Assembly: GCF_003626755.1 (NCBI RefSeq)
Contig: NZ_RBCJ01000001.1
Location: 930,001 to 994,000 of the forward strand
Length of the DNA: 64,000 nt
Reading direction: 5' to 3'
Origin: Ulvibacterium marinum
GTDB lineage: Bacteria > Bacteroidota > Bacteroidia > Flavobacteriales > Flavobacteriaceae
The notes under the pieces were generated by a model. It saw nothing but the letters and a program-made list of their open reading frames with translations. It was not told the origin of the DNA and did no database searches. Shown one piece after another: positions 43,640 to 52,234 of the stretch; position 1 is the first letter of the stretch; each line of letters starts with the position of its first letter. The position numbers and the translations under genes were made by a program.

Positions 43640-46189
43640 TCAACCACATTTGGAAGATCCACAATCCTTGCAGGTAAGACAACCTTCCTGATAGACAAGG
43701 TTTGTAGATTTACAACTATTGCATTTTTGTCCTTTAGCCAGGGTCCCATCGGCCACATAACGCTTTAAAGCTCTGGCCACACCATTTTTCCAAGTATTTA
43801 TCTGTTCACTATCCAATTGTAGACTGTTGATCAAGTCCACAACTTTTTCTATCACCATGCCGTGGCGTAATGTGCCGGAAATTAATTTGGCGTAATTCCA
43901 ATATTCAGGGTTGAATTTATGGGAAAGGCCTTCAATGGTGGTTTTGTAACCTCGTTTGTTTTTGTATTGAAAATCATAACGTGAGGTACCGTCCTCATTT
44001 CTGTTTTTGATAATAAGACCATCCTCTACCCAACGAGGAATCAAGATGCCATCTTCATCATCGACAAGACCTGTAAAGATTTCATAGGGCCTATCTTCTA
44101 TTAGGCCTATAAAGGCAATCCATTTTTCCTTGTTGTTTTGAAATCGGACAACATCTGCTTCCAGTGTTTGGGGACGTTTGGTCGGGAAAGGGCTTAAGGT
44201 CTCTTCCTCATCCTTTTTCTCGCTGTTGGAAATGAGGACCCCGGAGCGCGAACCATCCCGGTATACCGTAACACCTTTGCAGCCCACGCGCCATGCTTCC
44301 AAATAAAGTTGGCCTACCAACTCTTCTGATACATCATTGGGTAGATTAATGGTTACACTTATGGAATGGTCCACCCATTTCTGTACGGAACCTTGTAATC
44401 TTACTTTGCTCAACCAGTCCACATCATTGGAAGTGGCTTTGTAATAGGGTGATTTTTTGACTAAGGCATCGATTTGCTCCTGATCATAGTTCTTTTCGGT
44501 ATCAATACCATTGACTTCCATCCATTGTTTGAAACGATGATGGAAAACAAGATATTCTTCCCAAGAATCCCCAACCTCGTCCACAAAATCCACCCGGGCG
44601 CCATTATCGTTGGGATTCACTTTTCTACGCCGTTTGTAGACCGGGAGAAATACCGGTTCTATTCCTGAGGTGGTCTGGGTCATTAAACTGGTAGTGCCCG
44701 TAGGTGCAATGGTCAATAGGGCGATATTTCTTCGTCCGTGTTCCAGCATTTCGTAATACAGTTTTTCATCGGCCTCCTTTAACCGCAGGATAAATGGGTT
44801 TTGCTTTTCCCGATCGGCATCAAAAATTCCAAAGGCCCCGCGATCCTTGGCCAAATGAACGGATGAGCGGTAAGCCTCCAAAGCAAGGGATTTATGTACA
44901 GAGATAGAAAATGCATTGGCCTCTTCGCTACCATACCGTAGCCCTAGGGCGGCAAGCATGTCGCCTTCCGCAGTGATGCCTATTCCGGTACGACGACCTT
45001 CTTTTGCCTTTTCACGAATTTTCATCCAAAGATTGCGTTCAACGGCCTTGGTTTCTTCCAATTCCGGATCGGCATCTATTTTAGTTAGAATGCGATCGAC
45101 CTTCTCCAACTCCAGATCAATAATGTCGTCCATAATCCGTTGGGCGGCAGCTACATGCTTTTTAAACAGTTCAGAATTGAATCGGGCCTTTTCCGTAAAC
45201 GGCTCCTCTACATATGAGAAAAGGTTTATGGCCAAAAGGCGACAGGAATCATAAGGACAAAGTGGAATTTCACCGCAAGGATTGGTGGAAACCGTTCTAT
45301 AGCCCAAATCCGCATAACAATCTGGTACGGATTCCCGTATAATCGTGTCCCAAAATAGTATTCCCGGTTCAGCGGACTGCCATGCATTGTGAACAATCTT
45401 ATTCCATACTTGCTTGGCATCTATTTTTTTGAACGCTTTTGGTTCAGCTGAGTGTACAGGAAACTTTTGAACATATTCAGAATCCCTTTCCACAGCCTGC
45501 ATAAAGGCATCGTCCATGCGTACCGATACATTGGCTCCGGTTACTTTGCCCTGCTCCATTTTGGCATCAATGAAATCCTCTGCATCAGGATGGTTTATGG
45601 ATACCGATAGCATTAATGCCCCCCGCCTTCCATCTTGTGCCACTTCCCGTGTGGAATTGGAATAACGTTCCATAAAAGGGACCAGGCCCGTAGAAGTTAA
45701 TGCTGAATTCTTTACCGGTGAGCCTTTGGGCCTAATATGGGAAAGGTCGTGGCCAACTCCTCCACGACGTTTCATTAATTGCACTTGTTCCTGATCTATT
45801 TTTAGTACTCCGCCATAGGAATCGGAATCACCATCGTTTCCCACTACAAAACAGTTGGAAAGAGAGGCTATCTGAAACGGATTGCCAATACCGGCCATAG
45901 GGCTTCCCTGAGGCACAATGTATTTAAAACCTCGGATAAGCCCATAAATTTCTTCTTCGTTTAATGGGTTCGGATATTTTACTTCTATGCGTGCAATTTC
46001 CTTGGCAATCCTTCGGTGCATATCGTCAGGGGTCCGTTCGTAAATATTGCCTTGGGAATCTTTAAGGGCATATTTGTTTACCCATACTCGTGCGGCAAGG
46101 TCATCATTCTTGAAATAGCTTAGGGAAGCCTCAAAAGCTTCCTGCTGGGTGTAGTTTTTCTGAGGGGTTTCCACAGTTTTTAGTTGCAT
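43640..46189 (-). CDS. nrdJ: Adenosylcobalamin-dependent ribonucleotide reductase
   Basis: An 849-residue class II reductase making deoxynucleotides with coenzyme B12. It has an N-terminal helical region without an ATP cone, a Cys in IASLSNCFVV, and the radical/active segment STNPCGEIPLCPYDSC with Asn, Cys and Glu. A PTGTTSLMTQTTSGIEPVF stretch follows. The C-terminus has a TSCPxxC-like zinc site: CNSCKSTN and CLTCKDCGSSKCG. The organism therefore needs B12 under some conditions. I see no cobalamin riboswitch in the gap upstream. Confidence 0.93.
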   Translation of the reverse strand: MQLKTVETPQKNYTQQEAFEASLSYFKNDDLAARVWVNKYALKDSQGNIYERTPDDMHRRIAKEIARIEVKYPNPLNEEEIYGLIRGFKYIVPQGSPMAGIGNPFQIASLSNCFVVGNDGDSDSYGGVLKIDQEQVQLMKRRGGVGHDLSHIRPKGSPVKNSALTSTGLVPFMERYSNSTREVAQDGRRGALMLSVSINHPDAEDFIDAKMEQGKVTGANVSVRMDDAFMQAVERDSEYVQKFPVHSAEPKAFKKIDAKQVWNKIVHNAWQSAEPGILFWDTIIRESVPDCYADLGYRTVSTNPCGEIPLCPYDSCRLLAINLFSYVEEPFTEKARFNSELFKKHVAAAQRIMDDIIDLELEKVDRILTKIDADPELEETKAVERNLWMKIREKAKEGRRTGIGITAEGDMLAALGLRYGSEEANAFSISVHKSLALEAYRSSVHLAKDRGAFGIFDADREKQNPFILRLKEADEKLYYEMLEHGRRNIALLTIAPTGTTSLMTQTTSGIEPVFLPVYKRRRKVNPNDNGARVDFVDEVGDSWEEYLVFHHRFKQWMEVNGIDTEKNYDQEQIDALVKKSPYYKATSNDVDWLSKVRLQGSVQKWVDHSISVTINLPNDVSEELVGQLYLEAWRVGCKGVTVYRDGSRSGVLISNSEKKDEEETLSPFPTKRPQTLEADVVRFQNNKEKWIAFIGLIEDRPYEIFTGLVDDEDGILIPRWVEDGLIIKNRNEDGTSRYDFQYKNKRGYKTTIEGLSHKFNPEYWNYAKLISGTLRHGMVIEKVVDLINSLQLDSEQINTWKNGVARALKRYVADGTLAKGQKCNSCKSTNLVYQEGCLTCKDCGSSKCG

Positions 46190-46550
46190 TTGTGATATAA
46201 TAAAGGTTAGGAATAGTTGAACAATTGTGTGTAAAATTACTCAAAAGAGAAATAACCGAAAACTGATAAAAGTCATAAAGTGTACAAAAACGAGCAGTTA
46301 ATAAATTGAATGTCAGAATAATAAAAATTTATCAACAGTAAAAAGTTGACAAAAAAATTAAATTCCCAAGTTTAGGGAGATATTATTTACTAGTTGATTT
46401 TATACAGAGTAGTATGGATATTTAGCGCATTGCCCCGCCTATCAAAGCTGTTGTTTTGAGTTTGTTCCAAAAGCGGAGTTTGTTTTATTTTACACTTTGT
46501 ACGTTTGCAGGAAATCTGTACCTTCTTAAAAAATTTGAAACTTTTAAAAT
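46190..46550. other. Intergenic gap between nrdJ and the SPFH gene
   Basis: About 360 AT-rich bases between two divergent genes. The right end carries a good plus-strand promoter (46479-46507). No strong minus-strand -7 box is seen for nrdJ. There is no ORF of note, no convincing hairpin and no NrdR-like box pair that I can support. Confidence 0.5.
46479..46507 (+). promoter_or_regulatory. Promoter of the SPFH-zinc ribbon operon
   Basis: TTTG at 46479-46482 and TACGTTTG at 46500-46507 fit the -33 TTTG and -7 TAnnTTTG consensus of Bacteroidota with a 17-base spacer. The start codon follows 43 bases later. Confidence 0.6.
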
Positions 46551-47690
46551 ATGGATCTTTTCAACGAAATAAAGAAAAAACTTAGCCACGAATTTATAGA
46601 CATTATAGAGTGGTTGGACAATACCAATGATACCATTGTACATCGTTTTGAGCGCTACCAAAACGAGATAAAGAACAATGCAAAATTGATTGTACGAGAG
46701 GGACAGACGGCGGTCTTCGTGAATGAAGGACAATTAGCGGATGTGTTTACTCCGGGTACCTATACCCTAAGCACCCAAAACTTGCCCATACTTACTACAC
46801 TTAAGGGTTGGAAGTATGGATTTGATAGTCCATTCAAGGCCGAAGTATATTTTGTCAATACCCGTTTGTTTACAGATGAGAAATGGGGTACAAAAAATCC
46901 GTTTATGCTGAGTGATGAAAGATTCGGTCTTGTTGAGATTCGCGCTTTTGGAACCTATAGTTTTCGAATAAACGACCCAGGGAAATTTGTAATCGATGTT
47001 GTTGGAACCGATGGCAATTTCACCAATTATGAGGTAAATGAACATTTAAAAAGTTTGATTGTAACCCGTTTTACGGATACAGTTGGGGAAGCCAATCTCC
47101 CCGTAGAGTTATATGCGGCGAACACCAGTGAACTTTCCGAAACTTGCCAAGAGGTAATGCAGCCGGAATTTCAGCGTGTGGGGATTGAGTTGGAGAAGTT
47201 TTATATTGAAAATGTATCCATGCCCGAGGAGCTCAAAAAGGAGATTTTTGAATACAGTCGTTTGGACAAATTGGACATGGTCAAACTTTCCCAATTTAAG
47301 GCGGCAAAAGCCATGGAGGCCGCTGCCAAGAATGAAGGCGGTACCGCCGGTGCCGGTATGGGTATGGGTATGGGTTTTGTCCTTGCGCAGCAAATGGGAA
47401 ATATGATGAATCCACAGGCCGTACAACAACCTTTTGGGAACCAAGCTGTTCAGGGTGCCGCCATACCTCCGCCTATGCCTGTGCAAATACTTTATCACTA
47501 TGCGGTAAATGGCCAACAGATGGGCCCTGTTTCTTTTGATAGGCTAAAGGAACTCTTCGCCGCTAGAGCCATTAATAGGGATTCCTTGATATGGAAACCC
47601 GGAATGCAACAATGGACCGCTTTGAAGGAGGTTGAGGAACTTAAAGGATTCTTGGGAGGTACCACTCCTCCACCTTTACCAGCAGAATAG
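46551..47690 (+). CDS. SPFH domain protein with C-terminal GYF-like domain
   Basis: 379 residues. The N-terminal region of about 250 residues is an SPFH (virion core / YdjI-like) domain: LIVREGQTAVFVNEGQLADVF and a long helical part before residue 265. A Gly-Met-rich stretch (GAGMGMGMGF) and a Gln/Pro linker follow. The last 60 residues fit a GYF_2 domain (YHYAVNGQQMGPVSFDRLKELF...LIWKPGMQQW). In B. subtilis the YdjI homologue recruits membrane-stress proteins. The next gene here is a zinc-ribbon protein like YdjG, which supports that view. Confidence 0.85.
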   Translation: MDLFNEIKKKLSHEFIDIIEWLDNTNDTIVHRFERYQNEIKNNAKLIVREGQTAVFVNEGQLADVFTPGTYTLSTQNLPILTTLKGWKYGFDSPFKAEVYFVNTRLFTDEKWGTKNPFMLSDERFGLVEIRAFGTYSFRINDPGKFVIDVVGTDGNFTNYEVNEHLKSLIVTRFTDTVGEANLPVELYAANTSELSETCQEVMQPEFQRVGIELEKFYIENVSMPEELKKEIFEYSRLDKLDMVKLSQFKAAKAMEAAAKNEGGTAGAGMGMGMGFVLAQQMGNMMNPQAVQQPFGNQAVQGAAIPPPMPVQILYHYAVNGQQMGPVSFDRLKELFAARAINRDSLIWKPGMQQWTALKEVEELKGFLGGTTPPPLPAE

Positions 47691-47720
47691 ACCTTTTGTT
47701 GGGAATGACAAATCCCCTTC

Positions 47721-48803
47721 ATGGAAGAAACCCAAAAATCGGAATTTAAAAAGGCCTGTGCTAATTGCGGTGCGGAGCTCAAGTTCAAGCCTGGATCGCA
47801 TCAATTGAAATGTGAGTATTGTGGTTATGAAGAATTCATAGAACAGGCCAAAAGCAGTTTTGAGGAGCTGGAACTTCAACACTATCTCAAAGTCGTTGGA
47901 GAAAACGCGTATACGGAAACCATAGAACTGCTACATTGTAAAAATTGTGGGGCCAACCAGCATGTTGAGGAAAACTATAAATCTCTGGATTGTGTATATT
48001 GCGGCGAGCCCCTAATACGGGAGGATATTGAAAAGGAAGGCTGGATTTTGCCAGGGGCACTGGTGCCGTTTCAATTGGATGCTATTAAAGCGCAAAATAT
48101 CTTTAAAAAATGGGTAGGTTCGCTCTGGTTCGCTCCCAACAAATTGAAGAGAGCTGCTTTAAATCCGGAAGGACTCCATGGACTTTACGTACCCTATTGG
48201 ACTTTTGATGCCGATCTCTTTGCCTCGTATCAGGGTCAACGTGGCGATTATTATTATGAGACCAGAAGGATACGTACAAAAAACGGGACACGTACCCAAA
48301 AGGTAAGAAAGACACGATGGTCTCATGCATCGGGCGATGTAAAAGGCTTTGTAGATGATATATTGATTAACGCTTCCCAGAAAAAAAGAAGGGACATTCC
48401 ATCCAAAATTGCCTTTTGGAACCTTAAGGAGCTCACTACCTTCAATTCAAAATATTTATCGGGTTTTGTTACGGAAAAGTATACGGTCTCCCTAAAGCAA
48501 GGACACCATCAATCTTTTCAAAAGGCCAAGGACATTGCCTACAACTGGATTCGGAGGGATATTGGTGGAGATACCCAACGTATCCATCACGCGGATATAA
48601 AACTCTCCGAAGAAACCTTTAAACATATTTTGCTCCCGATCTATATCAGTTCTTACAGGTATAACGGTAAGGAATATCACTTCTATGTAAATGGGCAGAG
48701 TGGAGTTTTGAGTGGTACAAGACCATATTCGTTTTGGAAAATATTCTTTTTGGTGCTTTTTATCCTTGTCATCATCGCCATTATTGCGATTTTTGCACAA
48801 TGA
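47721..48803 (+). CDS. Double zinc-ribbon membrane protein (YdjG-like)
   Basis: A 360-residue protein. Two zinc ribbons lie near the N-terminus: CANCGAELKFKPGSHQLKC with CEYCG (about 13-35), and CKNCGANQHVEE with CVYCGE (about 75-98). A middle domain of about 200 residues has VPYWTFDADLFASYQGQRGD. One membrane segment is at the very C-terminus. The layout matches YdjG of the B. subtilis ydjFGHI stress operon, and the SPFH gene is 30 bases upstream. Its stop overlaps the phosphatase start (ATGA). Confidence 0.82.
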   Translation: MEETQKSEFKKACANCGAELKFKPGSHQLKCEYCGYEEFIEQAKSSFEELELQHYLKVVGENAYTETIELLHCKNCGANQHVEENYKSLDCVYCGEPLIREDIEKEGWILPGALVPFQLDAIKAQNIFKKWVGSLWFAPNKLKRAALNPEGLHGLYVPYWTFDADLFASYQGQRGDYYYETRRIRTKNGTRTQKVRKTRWSHASGDVKGFVDDILINASQKKRRDIPSKIAFWNLKELTTFNSKYLSGFVTEKYTVSLKQGHHQSFQKAKDIAYNWIRRDIGGDTQRIHHADIKLSEETFKHILLPIYISSYRYNGKEYHFYVNGQSGVLSGTRPYSFWKIFFLVLFILVIIAIIAIFAQ

Positions 48804-49534
48804 GTACAAGGAGAACACTGGTCATTGGGGATATACATTCCGCGTTGAAGGCTTTGGAACAGGTTTTGGAAAGGGCCGAGGTGACTTCTAAGGATAGATT
48901 AATTTTTTTGGGAGACTATGTAGACGGATGGAGCACGGCCGTTGAAACTGTGAATTTTTTGATACAGCTTTCAAAGACCCACGATTGCATCTTTTTAAGA
49001 GGTAATCATGATGAGCTCTGTTATGATTGGCTTGTAGATGGGGGCGATAACCCGCTCTGGTTGCAACATGGGGGAAGGGCCACCATGGCGTCTTATCAAA
49101 AAACGGATACCGAAACCAGGAATACCCACATAAAGTTCTATCAAAACCTGAAAAACTTCCATTTGGATGCGAGAAACAGACTTTTTTTACACGCAGGCTT
49201 TACGAATTTGAGGGGTATTGAATACGAATATTTTAAACAGACCTATTATTGGGACCGTACCTTATGGGAATTGGCCAGATCCCTAAACCCTGACCTGTCC
49301 AAAGATGACCTGGACTATCCCAAAAGATTAACACATTATCGTGAAATTTACATTGGCCATACCCCAATATCAAAAGTTAAGGCTGTTGAGCCACAAAAAG
49401 CCGCCAATGTCTGGAACATTGATACAGGCGCAGCATTTAAGGGCCCACTCACAGCCTTGGACGTGGATACCAAAAGAATCTGGCAGAGCGATCCCGTACA
49501 TGAATTATATCCGAATGAGAATGGACGTAATTGA
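48800..49534 (+). CDS. Metallophosphatase / serine-threonine phosphatase
   Basis: I start at ATG 48800, overlapping the upstream stop by four bases. An in-frame ATG at 48734 lies inside the preceding gene and is rejected. The 244-residue protein has the metal-binding PPP/calcineurin motifs GDIHSALKA, GDYVDGW and GNHDEL, with later His residues (LHAGF, IGHTP). It may act as a protein phosphatase or as an ApaH/PrpE-like phosphatase. It is probably co-transcribed with the SPFH and zinc-ribbon genes. Confidence 0.88.
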   Translation: MSTRRTLVIGDIHSALKALEQVLERAEVTSKDRLIFLGDYVDGWSTAVETVNFLIQLSKTHDCIFLRGNHDELCYDWLVDGGDNPLWLQHGGRATMASYQKTDTETRNTHIKFYQNLKNFHLDARNRLFLHAGFTNLRGIEYEYFKQTYYWDRTLWELARSLNPDLSKDDLDYPKRLTHYREIYIGHTPISKVKAVEPQKAANVWNIDTGAAFKGPLTALDVDTKRIWQSDPVHELYPNENGRN

Positions 49535-49595
49535 AAATCCCACATCAAACGACCCAGTTCCGTATTTTATAACGATCTTTACAAAAAAGTAGAAT

Positions 49596-50591
49596 ATGCC
49601 CGAAAAGAATATTAGATTGGAGGTAATGCAAGCCATTGAGCCACAGGTAGAGGGATTTATGGACTCTTTTTTAATTCCCATAGAAGAGATATGGCAACCT
49701 TCGGACTTTTTGCCGGATTCCCAAAACGAAAATTTTCAGGATGACATTGAACAATTACGTGAAGAATCCAAGGAATTAGGGTATGATTTTTGGGTAACCA
49801 TGGTAGCGGATACCATTACCGAAGAAGCCTTGCCCACCTATGAATCCTGGTTAATGGATGTAGAAGGCATAAATCAACATGAAGAAGGCGGAAATGGATG
49901 GTCCAAATGGGTGAGGGCCTGGACCGCAGAAGAAAACCGTCATGGTGACGTTTTGAACAAATACCTATATCTATCCGGTAGGGTCAATATGCGCGAGGTA
50001 GAGATAACCACCCAGCATTTGATCAATGATGGTTTTGATATTGGGACGGATCGAGATCCTTATAAGAATTTTGTGTATACTACCTTTCAGGAATTGGCGA
50101 CCAATATTTCCCATAAAAGAGTGGGTCAAATGGCCAAGAAAAAGGGTAATGCTTTATTGGGAAAGATGTGTACAATTATTGCCGGGGATGAGATGCGCCA
50201 CCATTTGGCTTATCGCGAATTTGTAAAGACCATTTTTGGGGAAGACCCTAGCGGAATGATGTTGGCCTTTACAGACATGATGAAGAAGAAAATAGTAATG
50301 CCGGCCCATTTTTTAAGGGAATCTGGAGGGATGATAGGTGAAGCCTTTGAAAATTTTTCGAACTGTGCCCAACGTTTGGGAGTCTACACTGCAATGGATT
50401 ATATAGAGATTCTTAAGAAACTGAATTCGTATTGGCAAATTGATTCTGTACGCGGACTTTCAGATGATGCACAACGGGCCAGGGACTATCTCATGAAGTT
50501 ACCCGAAAGATTACAGCGTATTCAGGAACGTATGAAATTTCCTGAAGACCAATACCGATTTAAATGGGTAGAGGCAAATGGAACACTTTAA
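49596..50591 (+). CDS. Acyl-ACP desaturase
   Basis: A 331-residue ferritin-like di-iron enzyme that puts a double bond into acyl-ACP. The iron ligands are in WTAEENRHGD (ENRHG) and in IAGDEMRHHLAYREF (DEMRHH). It is soluble, of the plant stearoyl-ACP desaturase type. The gene follows the phosphatase by 61 bases and has its own terminator right after the stop. Confidence 0.93.
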   Translation: MPEKNIRLEVMQAIEPQVEGFMDSFLIPIEEIWQPSDFLPDSQNENFQDDIEQLREESKELGYDFWVTMVADTITEEALPTYESWLMDVEGINQHEEGGNGWSKWVRAWTAEENRHGDVLNKYLYLSGRVNMREVEITTQHLINDGFDIGTDRDPYKNFVYTTFQELATNISHKRVGQMAKKKGNALLGKMCTIIAGDEMRHHLAYREFVKTIFGEDPSGMMLAFTDMMKKKIVMPAHFLRESGGMIGEAFENFSNCAQRLGVYTAMDYIEILKKLNSYWQIDSVRGLSDDAQRARDYLMKLPERLQRIQERMKFPEDQYRFKWVEANGTL

Positions 50592-50592
50592 A

Positions 50593-50618
50593 AAAATCCC
50601 GTATTGGCGGGATTTTTA
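50593..50618. terminator. Terminator after the desaturase gene
   Basis: AAAATCCCG at 50593-50601 pairs with CGGGATTTT at 50608-50616 around TATTGG. A and T tracts flank both sides, so it can also serve the convergent gene at 50643. Confidence 0.92.
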
Positions 50619-50642
50619 TTTTGTACTTTTTTTTTGAAGTGA

Positions 50643-51146
50643 TTATAGCTTTCCGTGGTCGTGTTCCTCCTGCCACTTAAATAGCTCCTTCCACTTGCCT
50701 TCGTATGCCATTTTCGCTTGCATGGGCCAAGAAGCCGGGTCATGGACTTTATAGCGTTCGCCACCCGTTTCGAGAATTTCCTTGCAGCGGGCCACCGGTG
50801 TTTCGGATAAATCCTTCCAGGTCTTTATGCCGGCATCCTGGAACATTTGCATTATTTTGGGGCCAATGCCTTCTACTAGTTTAAGATCATCCTGCTTGAT
50901 GGTTTTTCCAAAAACTGCCTTTGCCTTGGCTGCATCAAAGGGAATTGGAGCGGGCGTATGGGCTTCCTTTAATTTGTTGTTACAATCGTTCAGATCAGAC
51001 TTTAGTTTTGCATTGCTTGCCTGCAAAGCTTGGATTTCCTTGGAATTGTCCTTTCCCTTTCCAATGAGATAACCAAAAAAGGCACATAATATTCCTACAA
51101 GTAAGGGGATTAACAGGCACCAGATGTTCATAGTTGAAAAATCCAT
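50643..51146 (-). CDS. Membrane-anchored helix-hairpin-helix protein
   Basis: 167 residues. An N-terminal membrane anchor lies at about 8-28 (IWCLLIPLLVGILCAFFGYL), then a coiled-coil-like stretch (IQALQASNAKLKSDLNDCN). A helix-hairpin-helix domain follows at about 85-135 (LKLVEGIGPKIMQMFQDAGI). The GIGPKI loop usually contacts DNA or RNA. Proteins of this type are often labelled flap-endonuclease-like, but no nuclease residues are seen. The role is unknown. Confidence 0.78.
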   Translation of the reverse strand: MDFSTMNIWCLLIPLLVGILCAFFGYLIGKGKDNSKEIQALQASNAKLKSDLNDCNNKLKEAHTPAPIPFDAAKAKAVFGKTIKQDDLKLVEGIGPKIMQMFQDAGIKTWKDLSETPVARCKEILETGGERYKVHDPASWPMQAKMAYEGKWKELFKWQEEHDHGKL

Positions 51147-51304
51147 ATTCTTAATAATTTATGGTTAATGACTTAATTTACGATAATTACCGTTCCATGG
51201 TCTTTGCTGCTCCTTAATGGATGGTGAGCAGTTATCGGGGGAGTATGCTATATTTTGGAAGTGGTGTCTATATGTATATGACCTCCACCCTTTTGGACTT
51301 TGGT

Positions 51305-51406
51305 TCAAAGAATGGGGCTACATTCGCTGCAGAGCATCATAAAATACCAAATACCTGCCAGAATGGTAACAATGATTCCTAAGAGGTTTGTTGTTCTCCT
51401 TGTCAT
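51305..51406 (-). CDS. 33-residue membrane microprotein
   Basis: Starts at ATG 51406 on the minus strand and stops at 51305. It begins MTRRTTNLLGIIVTILAGIW and ends LCSECSPIL. It has two Arg at the N-terminus, one membrane helix of about 18 residues and a C-terminal CSEC motif. Similar short proteins with this Arg-Arg start and CSEC-like end recur in Flavobacteriia to my knowledge. Its function is unknown. Confidence 0.6.
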   Translation of the reverse strand: MTRRTTNLLGIIVTILAGIWYFMMLCSECSPIL

Positions 51407-51871
51407 AGTCAATGTGTATTTAAGTGTTTGGACTACAATGTATTAAAAAAATACTAAAAAATGTTAAAATGCTTTAAGTAAATCCTAGGGATTAGTACGA
51501 CAAGGATTACAAGATATGTTCATTTCGGACCAAACCATACGTTTTTTTCGACCACTTATATAAAGTAAGGTTATAGTGGTGAAAATATTTGTGAGATTTG
51601 CTAAAAGTAAAGCAATGCAACCCTACCTCTCCCAACAAGGTTCTGGCATTGGGGTAGGGTTTTAAGAATACGTTGAGTTAGTTAGTTTGGTTTTTAAACC
51701 CGCTACAGTTCCAGACTTGGATTTAGCGGGTTTATTATTTAGAAGGGAATACTCCTTTATTCCCAGTATCAAAAATCTACCAACTTTAAATGATAATGAT
51801 AGTATTATACAGAAAATTGGGTAGCATGTACAATGTTGTAGGGAATTTAAGTGTTCGTAAAGTAATTTTAT
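51407..51871 (+). other. Gene-poor stretch with hairpins, possible structured RNA
   Basis: No convincing protein gene lies here. Three hairpins stand out in AT-rich DNA. AACCCTACC (51619-51627) pairs with GGTAGGGTT (51653-51661). AAACCCGCTA (51696-51705) pairs with TAGCGGGTTT (51724-51733). GGGAATA (51745-51751) pairs with TATTCCC (51758-51764). The first hairpin lies within a 16-codon frame (MQPYLSQQGSGIGVGF). They could be terminators of an unannotated RNA or the leader of the small ORF at 51872. Confidence 0.4.
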
Positions 51872-52033
51872 ATGCAAAAGGCGAATAATCTTATGGATAT
51901 GAAAACTGAAATCGTAAAAGTAGCCACCTTTCTGTGTATGTTCGTTATTCTAGGCCTACAATCCTTATTGCATGGAAGTTGGACTATAAAAGAGCCTAAA
52001 CCGGTAGAAGCTGAAAATAAATCAGTTATGTGA
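51872..52033 (+). CDS. Small membrane protein, 53 codons or fewer
   Basis: The frame starts at ATG 51872. In-frame ATGs at 51893 and 51899 are alternative starts giving 46 or 44 residues. The protein has one hydrophobic helix (VATFLCMFVILGLQSLL) after a short charged segment (KTEIVK) and a polar tail (IKEPKPVEAENKSVM). A strong hairpin with T-tract follows, which supports a real transcript. No family is recognised. Confidence 0.45.
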   Translation: MQKANNLMDMKTEIVKVATFLCMFVILGLQSLLHGSWTIKEPKPVEAENKSVM

Positions 52034-52104
52034 GCCTGGTCGACTAATTTGGCACAACTGTTTAGCCAAAAGTAAATATTTGAATTAGTTTAGTACGTGT
52101 CTTT

Positions 52105-52178
52105 AATCCCGCTGACCCTTTGAGCCAGTTCGCCTATAACGAATGAAGGAGCTGAAGGGTCAGCGGGATTTTCCTTTT
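52105..52178 (+). terminator. Long hairpin terminator
   Basis: AATCCCGCTGACCCTT at 52105-52120 pairs perfectly over 16 bases with AAGGGTCAGCGGGATT at 52155-52170, then TTTTCCTTTT follows. The 34-base loop has a small inner stem (TTCG/CGAA). It ends transcription on the plus strand, most likely from the small ORF at 51872. It is long for a plain terminator. Confidence 0.8.
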
Positions 52179-52234
52179 GCAAATCAAATTGTATACCTTA
52201 ATCGCCGGCAACAGACGAAAGAACCATAGAGTTT

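Noticed and set aside
46190-46550. Cobalamin riboswitch before nrdJ
   Set aside because: I could not find the conserved core or a convincing long hairpin set. This was judged by eye and needs a covariance search.
47109-47516. Minus-strand ORF with a His-Thr repeat
   Set aside because: It is the complement of the Gly-Met run in the SPFH gene, which has a full domain on the plus strand.
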